Shown: positions 17,801 through 30,200 of the stretch, piece after piece
Layout: every line of letters starts with the position of its first letter
Position numbering within the stretch: the first letter of the stretch is position 1
Assembly (NCBI RefSeq): GCF_000237925.1
Contig: NC_031496.1
Coordinates: forward strand, 907,396-971,395
Source of the DNA: Schistosoma mansoni
Taxonomy: Eukaryota > Platyhelminthes > Trematoda > Strigeidida > Schistosomatidae
Length of the DNA stretch: 64,000 bases
Direction: 5' to 3'
The notes under the pieces: model-generated
What the model saw: the letters and a program-made list of their open reading frames with translations, nothing else
Told to the model about the DNA's origin: nothing
Database searches by the model: none
Made by a program: the position numbers and the translations under genes

Positions 17801-20800
17801 ACTCAATAAGTAAAGAATGAAATTGATCCTAGAAAGGGAATTTCAAAGGACAATAAGGAATAAATAGATAAGTTAAGCAATTGAAAGGATCACTTTCGAT
17901 GTTAAACAATAAATACTGGGTTCCAACCCTACTATACATACATTGCTTTTAGAACTATGATGGTATTGTAGCGAACGAGAACACAGGAGGGGACAAGGTC
18001 TTCAGTCAGTCAGTCAGTCACAACGTATAACTTCGTACGTACATCAGTTCGAGTTGCCATATCACATTACCACAGAGATGCAGTTGTCGATTCAAATCCA
18101 ATATTAGTAGAGGTAGCAAGAGTATAAGCAGTATTCAGAAAGATTAAGGTTTGAAGATGTTATTCAAGGAATATAATACAGTGAAATAAATTTGAAAAGA
18201 GAAAAAGGATAGAGACATGAAGAATTCAGAAGATTAGAATTCGGAAGAACACAAATAGTGAATGCACCTTCGCCATTGCAAACGATTTTGAGTCATGTCA
18301 TTCAAGGTCTCTAACCATCGGTTGCAATCATTTCGCGAATCCCAACCAGGTAGTCTACACCTACCAACATGGCTCAGTCCAGCTATCAATGACTTCATGG
18401 ATTTGTGCCACGTTTTGGTCTGGTTGCCAACCAACTTACTCCTACACTATAAAACATTGTACGCCGGGGCAGTCGGTGATTGGGCATACGTAACACAAGG
18501 TCTTAGTAAGACCTTGTAAAATCTGTGAATCATACAGTAAATACTTCATTTACAAAATGTCAATCAGTTATCGCTAACTTGACTGATTCTTCTTTTCTAC
18601 GTCAATCACTCTCTTTTCTCATTTTCATCTATTTGATCTTCTTGAACTTCTGCCGCAAGGTATTTCATTTTCGCTTGATGATATATACTACGCATATCTG
18701 TCGATATCAGTAGCACATACCACACATTCACACTCATACATACTTGCAAATGAAATAGAACTAAATGTTGAGATAGTGAATTACAATTAATGAATAGTCA
18801 GTAGTGACAATAACTTTCCTAACAACTAATTACTTTAATAATATGATCCATTTTTTTCTGAGATTTCCCTCCAATAGTCTGAATATTTTTCTGGTTAGCG
18901 TTTTTTTAGCGAGTTGGTTTTCTACGGGATGGGCTCGCTAACCCCACGCCCAATCCTTCTCCTTTACCCGGGCTTGGGACTGGCAGTAGCCCTCGGAGAA
19001 GCTACAGGCGGAGTCTGAATATAACAAACACTTATTGGAACAATAAGTTAATATCAAAAAAGGTAGATTAAAAAATACACTGCGTCGGAAATGAGAAGCA
19101 GACATGAAAAAGATGAATAGCAACTAGAAACAATTTGAAAAGATTGTTCAGGTCAGCGTTGGATGGAGAATGCTGGTGAGAGGCCTATGTTTCTCCACGA
19201 AGGGGTAACAGACGTAAGCAAGTAAGCAATAAATTGGATTTCAGGTATTTAAGAACGTTTTACTTTGAAAAAAAAGCTCTTAATAATATTAATGTATCAT
19301 TGAATTTCTCACCCAAATTATAAAATGAATCATTGATCTTTCTATTTGCAATCATTTTTTAGAAAAGAATAAACTTATTATGAGCGAGGATGGATGGCAG
19401 CTAACAGTGGAATCCAAGACTCTCGTTTCATCCTGTTTAGGACTCCTCAGCTGGATGTATCTGCATTGTACAAGTAAGTGACTATCAGGACTCAGTACCT
19501 AAGTGAATAATGTGATGGCGTTCGAAGAGAACAGTACAGGATTCGAGTCCTGACTGGAGTGAACATCAACTCTGAGATGCAGATACATCCAGCTGACGAG
19601 ATCCAAATTTGACGAAACGTACTTCCTAGTTTCCACTACTAGCCACTATCTATTTTCACTTATAATGCTTGTGACTTCAAGCAATATCGAGACACTCTAC
19701 ACGATATGCACATATGTCAATAAGAGACTGATCAATTGTAATCCTAAACATCAACGGAAAGATTCAATTAAACGATATCAAGTTAGTTTTAGTAATTTCA
19801 TAGTTGAAATCATGATTCAATTGAGAATTTGACGACTGATTCCATTTCTTGGTCTGGGCGCCTCTAACTCTTTTTTTACCATCCCTAACACCGGCTACTA
19901 TTATGCTTCGTGGTAATAAATGTTTAGGCATTCGTAACACGTGGCCCAACCTTTTCANNNNNNNNNNNNNNNNNNNNNNNNNNNNNNNNNNNNNNNNNNN
20001 NNNNNNNNNNNNNNNNNNNNNNNNNNNNNNNNNNNNNNNNNNNNNNNNNNNNNNNNNNNNNNNNNNNNNNNNNNNNNNNNNNNNNNNNNNNNNNNNNNNN
20101 NNNNNNNNNNNNNNNNNNNNNNNNNNNNNNNNNNNNNNNNNNNNNNNNNNNNNNNNNATGTTAAGTTTTGGGGATTGTGGTTAGGATTCAATACCACTAC
20201 AGTTTTGCAGTTATCGGCAGCTAGTGTCTTTACTGAGATTGTTACAGGTCACCAAGGTGTCCTGGTAATTAAACCTGAATGACTATTGAGACGAATTTCA
20301 GCTTGGGAGAGACAGAAAGCTGGTGGCTCTTGTAAGCTCCAGGGGCGAGGATCGCTGACTTCAGTCTTTATTAACGGGGATTGTAGTTCGGTTAACCTGT
20401 TCTAATCTTTGGAACTTGTTCCCCAGTAGAAGTACAGCTTCTCGAAAGCATTTGAATCATGATTTCAACTGTGAAATATATATATATCAAAAGAATGATA
20501 TTATTGATTAGTAAGTATTGAAATCTTCGTGTTGTGGATGTTAAGGACTGAATTTTGATCACTCTCTATTGGTAGATGTTAATCCTGAGAGGATTAGTGA
20601 AACATTGATATTAGATTACATGTATTGTTTGAATTTGGATAGTTTGACTAGCAATTCAGTCGAGGATGAACATTTTGTCATACTTAGAACTTGTCAGAAG
20701 GATGTCACGGCATCCTAAACCTGTATTGGTGTTTACTCCTTAACTAAAAATCAGTATCATACACTTCAAGAAACCAATGCAGTGACCACTGATCTACTGA

Positions 20801-23800
20801 ATCCAGACAGTCATCGACTTCTAAAGCAAGAATAATAAAAAGGAACATACATCATGAAATCTACTATTAACCATTATCCTAATCTGACTAGAATAATGCT
20901 TATAACTTTCTAACTCTATGGTATTAGGTAACCCAAAAATATACAGATTACTAAAAGAAGAAATAACTGATCCTGTTACAGGTTACATAATCAATGACCA
21001 AAACTAATCCAGTGAAATACCATAAAAATTTATTCTATTTCTTTTCTTTTTTGTATTCACTCATTTATACTTATATAACGCGATGGCGTTTGAAGCCAAA
21101 GGTACTGGGTTTGAGTCCCAGAGTGAACATCAACGAATCTGAGGTGCAGGTACATCCAGCTAGTGACGAGTCCCAAATAGAACGAAACGCGTGTCAAACT
21201 GGATTCCACCGCTAACCACTATCCATCTTTGCTTACCATGCTTATGAATTAAGGCTATATCAAGACAATACGCACATTATGCACATATGGCCAATAAGAG
21301 ACTGATCAGTTACAGTCCTAACACATCGATGGGAAGATTCAAACAAACAAACAATACTAAATGAATTTAAACTTTACCCCATCGCACAAGCAAGTGGCTA
21401 TCAGGACTCAGTGGCCGAGTGGATAACGCGATGGCGTTTGAAGGGAAAGGTATTGGGTTCAAGTCTCAGAGTGAACACCAACAACTCTGAGATGCAGGTA
21501 CATCCAGCTAGTGACGAGTCCCAAATAGAACGAAACACGCGTCAAACTGGATTACACTTCTCGTCACTATCCATCTTTGCTTATCATGCTTGTGAATTAA
21601 AGCTATATCGAGACAATACGTACAGTATGCACATATGGCCAATAAGAGACGGATCAGTTACAGTTCTAACACATCGATGGTAAGATTCGAAACAAACAAA
21701 CAATACTAAATGAATTTATTCCCTTATAGTTACAACTCTGTATCTAAGGTATACATACACTGATATATATAAAAATGAAAAAGGACACATTTTGGGCTAA
21801 ACCTATTTTATTTTATGGATATAAAGTCAATCACCAAAAAGAAAAAAGAAAAAGAGAAAAAAGAAAAAAGAGAAGAGAAGATTGAATGAATTAACACGCA
21901 TTGAATGACAGTTACGAGATGATTGTTGTATATCAATGAACTATAATATACATGATCACTATGGTAAACGAATCAATGACCCATATTTATCTCTGATGAA
22001 TGAACAAGCAGAACAACAACCAAGACAACAACCAGAACAACAAGAACAAAAAGCGAAACTATCTGTAAAGTACGAATAATAAGTTTTTTTGTAAGGGGGG
22101 GAAACAAAAAGAAAGAAAAGAAAAATACAAAAAAAAGAAATGAAAAATACAAAAAAAACAAAAAATAAATAGGTAAATAAGTAGTATAGTTGGATCTTAC
22201 TTTGTTTGTTTGTTTTTTTTTGGATCAAAGATATTTATGGTTTTATTAGAAGAAAAAAGGGAAAAAAAGGAGGGGGGGAAATGAAAATAAAAGTTTATTG
22301 TAAACGTCTTTGTGTAAATGTAAACAAATAAATAAACAAACAAATATGTGTAAACACGGCTGAATTGTTTGTTTGTTTGTTTATTTGTTTGTTTGTTTGT
22401 TTACTGGGGTGGATATTTTCGTAAAGTTAAATTGATAATGAGAATCGTGGTGTTTCTCTTTTCCTTTGACCTTCAAGATTCCATATGAGGGTTTGCCTTG
22501 TGACATAGTTGGATGCTTTCCTCAATATGTGTTCTATCCACATCCAGTGCTTCTTCCTGAATTCTTCCTCCACTGAAATCTGGTTTGTTCTCTCCAACAG
22601 TAGAATGTTGCTGATAGTGTCTGACCAACGGATATATATATATATATATGTGTGTTTACTGGAATGGATATTTTGTAAATTTATAGTTTTCTTAAAATTA
22701 AATTGATGATGAGAATCTTATGAGTGAGATAATCGATGAACATTGTTGAAAGGTTCTATAGTAGGATGAAATGCTCTTCTGAAGTTTCAAGGTTTTTCCA
22801 TTGTTGTTGTTGTTGTGGTGATGGTGGTAGTTTCTGTACTTGATTTTGTTTCTGCTGATGCATCATTGAGATGTAATACTGATGAATAATGTTTAAATAC
22901 ATTAGTGTTTCTTCAAAGATTCTATATATATTTACTTACTTGCCTACGCCTGTTACCCCCAATGGAGAACAGGCCGCCGATCAGCATTCTTCAACCCACA
23001 CTGTTCTGGGACTTCCTTTTTAGTTCTATCCAACTTTTGTTCATTCCTCTCATGTCTGTATCCATTTCTCGGTATAATATGTTCTTTAGTCTTTTTCTTT
23101 TCCTTTGACCTTCAGGATTCCATGTGAGACGTTGCCTTGTGACGTAGTTGGATGCTTTCCTCAATGTATGTCCTATCCACTTCCAACGCTTCTTCCTGAT
23201 TTCTTCCTCCACTGGAATCTGGTTTGTTCTCTCCCACAGTAGGTTGTCACTGATAGTGTTTGGCCAATGGATATATGCTTGAGATTTAATATGGTAGGAG
23301 CACTTAGTGTTGAATATTTTACACATTATTACAGTTAAAAACAAATGAAGTACTTCATAGCATAGAATTCCTATCATCTTTTTAATATTTCAGATAATAG
23401 TAACCTATAGAATAGTAGATATACTTTATTCCTTCCTATTTTACACTGAGCTAATATTTGATCTAAGACTCGAACTCAACAACACAAACTAATCCAGATA
23501 CAACAGTAGTAATAACTAGACTACCAAATCAACCAACAAATAAGATTTCAGTAGAGGAAGAAATCAAAAAGACTCTCTGGAAGTGGATAGGACACGCGTT
23601 GAGGAAATCACCCAACTGCATCACAAAGCAATCTCTCATATGGGATCCTCAAGGCCAAAGGAAAAGAGGAAGACCAAAGAACACATTACGCCGAGAAATG
23701 GAGGCAGACATAAGAAGAATGAACAAAAATTGGATAGAACTAGAAAAGAAGGCCCTGGACAGAGTAGGTTGGAGAAAACTGGTCGACGGCCTATGCTCCA

Positions 23801-26800
23801 TTGGGGGTAACAGGCGTAAGTAAGTAAGTAAGACTACCAAATCAACGTGAAGATTACATAACAACAAACTGATTATATTTAGGAATTTATTAAAAAGAGT
23901 CGATAGTCTAACAATACTGTTCGGAACAATGGACAACCAACAGAATATAGAATATCTTTAATGAAACGTATATAAGCTACTCATCTTTCATAACATTCAT
24001 ATCTAACTTACTTACTGTGTACGGGTTTACATATTCGGCTCGAAGTTACACTTACATTTAAGTACTAATGATATAACTCGTAGCAGATAGTACTGAGTCT
24101 TAGCCTGTAACATTTTAGTTCAACTATAAGTAACCTTCTACTTCATCGTAGTATTCAAGAAGATAAGTTAGCGTTACCGTAATTAGAGCCCAGTAACCAA
24201 AATACAATTTCCTGTACTTTTAATGTAATGATGCAATGACTAGGGTTACTTAATGGTTATTTAAATGAATATCGGTATGTATTGATCCTTAACTGGGAAC
24301 AACTGAAAAGGATTGCCCAGGACAAAGTTAGATGGAGAATGCCGGTGAGCGGCCTATGCTCCTCCACGAGGGGTAACAGGCGTAAGTAAGTAAGTAAGTA
24401 ACGTATTGATCCTACTGTATAGTTAACTCATAGAATTTGTTTAACTCAGAGGGAGTCACAACAGCCTAAACGCTTCTATACTATGAAATTAGTTGCCATT
24501 TGAATTACTTTAGTACATATGCTTACAAATAGGAAAATCAGTAATATGATTTCAGTTCTATCACCTGAAGGGGTTTTTTGTGAATATTATAGTAATTTCA
24601 ATAGTTGGGATCATGAGTTAATTGAAGTTAGACCATCATGAAAAACCTGGAAGCACTGGACGACCGTTTCGTCCTATTGTAAGACTCCTCAGCAGTGTGT
24701 GTATGCACGATTCCTCCTCGAGAGATTTGACATGGTGATTTTGTACTTCAGATAGATGATTTTGATGGATTTCCGTTCTGTCAGCTATATGATTTAGTCA
24801 TAGAGCTTTGATTCTTATTCTGAACCACATTATCAACAGAAACTCCACAAACTGTGAGTTATATGTGAAGAAATTCGAACACTATACTTCTATCTGAAGT
24901 TGGTATTAATAACACTTATCATTGGGAAGAACAATGAAAGCTGATACGGCCAAGAATGGGGAGAGTCAGCTGTCTCTCCTTCTCTCACTTGAAATGCTCT
25001 TACATGGTTACGCGTGTACAGCCACTGACAGGGAAGTTTTATTCATTAACTTCTCGTGGCATTACTGTTGTTTACGAAATTGACAAGACGAAAAGCAAAT
25101 GTCCGGCGATTTAACCGGGTTGGTGAATATGAAGGATCCACCTAGGAGGGTTGGAAAACCCACATTCCAAACCAATGGTCCACATGGGCTTCGGTATCCT
25201 GAGGGAACAAATAGAGTGTGAACCAATTATTGGTCACCGGCTACCATGTGACTGCATCTCTTAAGGTTCTTCTACTGCCTTATGGACCAGACCTTTAAGT
25301 CAAAGTCTCCGGGAGTGGCCCCCGAAGAAAGTCATCTGCTTCGGTTTAAGCACCCGGACAGTATCACAGCCCACACACATTAATCAAGTGACTTGTATGG
25401 TGCATATTTATTCGATGCTCCTTTGTTTTAACTCCAACCTTTGTTTTAAATAGATGCCTTGTAAACAATTTTGTCCAGATGAATTGTAGTCCTAGATATC
25501 AAATCAAAGATTGAATAATCTGGTTTTACTTATTTGAAAACGATCCATCCACTTAAGCAAGTTCAAAAATTCAATAGAATGTATCTTCTGAATTATCTAG
25601 TTTACTGATGATTTCTTATTGAAATCACGTCTTTACGAAGTCTCCCATCAAAACAAAAAGATACTTAATATCCGTTGATAGGATACCATCAACAACAGCC
25701 TACTGTAGAAGAGAACAAACTAATTTCTAACTGCGGACAAAATCAGGAAAACATGTTGTAAGTGAATAAAATATCATCAAACTGTATCATGAAGCAAGCC
25801 CTTACTTGTAATCCTGAAGGTAAACACTAAAGAGAAAAACCAAAGAACACACTACATCGAGAATTCGAAGCCCATATCTAAAGGATGAATAGCTATTGGA
25901 ATGAATTGGAAAAGATTGTCCAAGACAGAGTTATATAGAGAATCCTCGTGAGCGGCCTATGCTCCTCCATGAGGGGTAACATGAGTAAGTAAGTAAGTAA
26001 TGATAATAATATTGATTATTATTATTATTATTAAATATATAGGACTTTTTCAGATTTTACAACCTATATATAAGTCAAGTCAGTCAGTCATCTACAATTT
26101 AGGACTAGGCACATTTATGCATCGGTCCAAGTTGCCATATCTCATTAGCACAACAAGATAAACACCGGATTCATAGAATTAGTTAATTTAGTGGTGGTAA
26201 TATATAAGAGAAAGGTTGTATATAAGGATATAGTATAGGGAGGAAAAAAGTTATGAAATAATTTTAATCTCATAGTTTAAGAGAAGACAAAAAGTGTATA
26301 CACCTACGCCATTGTGATCGATTCTGAGCCATGTCACCCAGAGTCTCCAACCATTGGTTACGATAGTCACGCGGACCCCAACCAGGTAGTCTGCATCTGC
26401 CAACATGGCTCAGAATAGAAGTTAATGACTTCAATCTCTGATGCCACGTTTTGGTTTGGCCACCCCTAACTCTCTTCCAACCATCCCCAATACTAGTCAG
26501 CATTGCACGTCATGGTAATCGATGTTCAGGCATATGTAACACGTAGCCCAACCAACTCAGTCGATGAAGAGTCACAACCTCATCAACTGACTTACCATCA
26601 TTCCCTAATACCCTATGTGTCTAAACTCACTATTACTTATCCGGTGATCCCAACAGATACGAGCAACATTTTTTGTTTTAATTAATCCTTCTATTATCAT
26701 ATACACATAGATATGAACCTGTAGCCTATCGAATATTCCAGTCATTCTTCTTCTATCTAATAAGAATCATTGACATGTTAATTAAAATTTTAAAAAAATT

Positions 26801-27250
26801 GAAGAAGTTGACTAATTGACCTGAATGTTTTCAATTATAAAGTCTTCATTATGTTTACTATTGAAGAGGTTCATTTCAAACCAATCGATTTTATTTCTGT
26901 GAACTTAATTACCGTATGATGACCGATGTCATGTTTCCTTCTTTTTTTTTCTTTAATTCGAATTCTGTCAAACAAGTTATGATTATTATTAAGATGGATA
27001 GTGGCTAGCAATGGAATCCAGTTTGACGCGCGTTTCGTCCTATTTGGGACTCGTCACTAGCTGGATGTACCTGCATCTCACAGTTGTTGATGTTCACTCT
27101 GGGACTCGAACCCAGTACCTTTGGCTTCAAACGCCATCGCATTATCGAGACAATACGCACAGTATGCATATATGCCAATTAGAGACTGACCAGTTGCAGT
27201 CCTAACATATCGATGGGAAGATTCAAACAAACAATACCAAATGAATTTAA

Positions 27251-27285
<35 letters not shown>

Positions 27286-30200
27286 TAATGGCTTTATTCA
27301 GTAGTATTGTGGTGTAGGCCACTTATATCAACATAAGTAGTATATATCGTAAGTAAGGAATAGAATATCTGACAGCAGAAGATTGAGAAGATCAAGGAGA
27401 GAAGAACAGAAATAGAAAGCAATTACTGTGGAAATCTAGGAACAATGAAGCCTGAGACAATTAAAGAACATTTTGCAAATAGAGTGTCAGCAGAAAAGAG
27501 GAAGGCTAAAGAACACATTACGTCGGGAAATAGTAGCAGACATCTGAAAGATGAATAGCTACTGGAATGAACTGGAAAGGATTACACAGGACAGAGTCGG
27601 ATGGAGAATGCTGGTGGGCGGCCTATGCTCCTCCACGAGGAGTAACAGGCGTAATTAAGTTTGACAATACGTGTTTTACAAAGTGGAAGTATTATTTGAT
27701 TTTTAGAAATAGAATTTTGTATAAATCTATGGTTGATAAGAAGTTTTGGGCACCTGGGCAAGTATCTCTAGCTCTCATACAAATTGGATGGTTTATGTAG
27801 CACCTATCTGTTTGGTGCCTTCTATTATTCATGTTTATGGTTATACACCAAAATTACTATTCAAACTATTATCCATCCTTTTATGATGTTTGTATATGCT
27901 AATCATTAATTAGTACATTATTATACACCTAGTTCAAATTATGTTATATTATGGTGTATGCTACTGATGTCGACAGATATAAGTAGTATGTATCATCAAT
28001 CGAAAGTGAAATGCCTGGAGGCAGAGGGTTAAGAAAATCTAAGAAAAGAGAGTGAGAACACAGAATCATTGCTGTGGAATTGAAGGAACAATGAATTCCG
28101 CGACGGTTAATTGACACTTCGCAGATGAACTATTTACTGTATGATAAATGTAAAAACTAAGTGGAGAGGTCATTGAATATTTTCTTACAGGCTTAATTGT
28201 CTTTTTAAGCAAAGATGGATAGTAGCCATGGCTACTCAGTAGCTAAGTAGATGGCGTTTAAAGCCAACAGTACTGGGTTCGAGTCCCAAAGTAAACATCA
28301 ACTGTGATATGCAGGCACATCTAGCTGACGAGTTCCAAATACGACGAAACACGCGTCAAACTGGATTCCACTGCTAACCACTATCCATCTTTGCTTATAA
28401 AGCTTGTGATTTCAGGCAACATCGAGGCATTCCGCATAGGATGCGCATATGCCAATAAGAGACTGATCAATTGCAGTTCAAAATAACAATGGGAAGATAT
28501 AAATCAACAATAACAAGTGATCTATCTACTGTTTATACTATAACAGTTCATATCAAACACTGAATCCCTGTAGATATAATTCACCCCGTTTCATATTCAT
28601 TATAATAAAGTATGAAAGGTATGAGTAAAAGATAAGTCACGTTTTCTTTCAAAAAATCACTTTCTCACTATCTGAGACATGGACAAAATATTAATAATCA
28701 ATATTTTCATAGTTGAAAGCGTGAGTCAATTGAAGCTAGACCACTAAGGAAAACCTGGAAGCACTGAACGGCCGTTTCGTCCTATTATGGGACTCCTCAG
28801 CAGTGCGTATCCATGACCTCGCCTGGCATGATTCGAACCCAGGACCTATCAGTCTCGCGCTAGAGCACTTAACCGAAAATACTAAATCTCCACAAAACCC
28901 CTTCTGATTATAATCAATATTTGACAAATTCCCTTGACTTAACTCCACTGTACAGTTGTAATGACAGTGGTATACACATATAATAAAAAGTCAATTATGG
29001 TGTATGCTTCCAGGTTTACCATGGTGATCTAGCTTCAATTGACTCATGATCTCAACTATATAAAATTACTATAATATCCACAAAAACCCCTTCTGATATA
29101 CTACTAATGTCGATAGATATAAGTAGTATATATCATCAATCCGAAATAAAATACCTGGTGGTAGAAGGTCAAGTGTATCAAAGAAAAGAGAATGAGAATG
29201 GAGAATGATTACTGTAGAAACGGATGAACAATGAAGTTTGAGACAATTGATTAACGTTTCGCAAATGAAGTATGTACTGTATGAGTCACAGATTTTACTA
29301 AGAGATCCTGTAATTTTGAGTTCAAATATCTTCAATTGTCCTCACTTGTGTTCTCGTTCACTATAGTATGCTATCTATAACTGTTGTTCTTACAAAGTTA
29401 ATAAACAAGCCTGGTTTACTGATAGTGACAAAGTCTGTGTGTAATTTATTATCTCTATTTTAAGTACCTCATTAAAATAGTTCACACACACACACAAAAC
29501 CTTCAATGATTTATTACATCCCATTAAGTTCCTTCAATTAACAACAAACTCTAATGAAAAGGTAACGTATTGTGTATAAAACTAAATTAAATGGTGTTTT
29601 TATACATCACCAATACAGGTTTTGAGGAGACTTGACAACTACAGAAGTTTTAGACCAGATAAAGGGGGGGAATGCTACGAACTAATGTTAAAATGTATAT
29701 TTTGTTCCTATATTATATACTTTAAGATTAATTTTAAGTTTCTGAATCTTCATGTGCTTTATTCAGCATCATTTCAACAGATCCTTCTTTATCAATATCA
29801 TAAATAAGAATCATAATATTTTAAAAAATCTTATAGAGGAGAAGTTAATTAAAATTAAGATGTTTTTGAGATGATATAAACTGTTTGATACAATCATTAT
29901 AAGCAAAGATGGATAGTGGCTAACAGGAAAAGGCGCGCTTTGTCCTATTTGGGACCGGTCAGTTGAATGTACCTGCATATCACAGTTGTTGATGTTCACT
30001 CTGAGACTCGAACCTAGCACTGTTCGCTTCAAACGCCATCGCTTTTGATACAATATCTTCCATAATAGAATTGTGTACAATGATATAAGTCATTTCTATT
30101 CATTCTACACTGAACAATCAAAGATGTGGATCAGACATTTTCATATCAGAAAACGCTAATTTGTTACTTTTAGGAATCGTAGTCATTAAATTATTATTCA

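Noticed and set aside
21959-22228. Hydrophobic minus-strand frames rich in Phe/Tyr/Cys
   Set aside because: They come from A-rich and CAA-rich plus-strand sequence; composition alone explains the apparent membrane segments.
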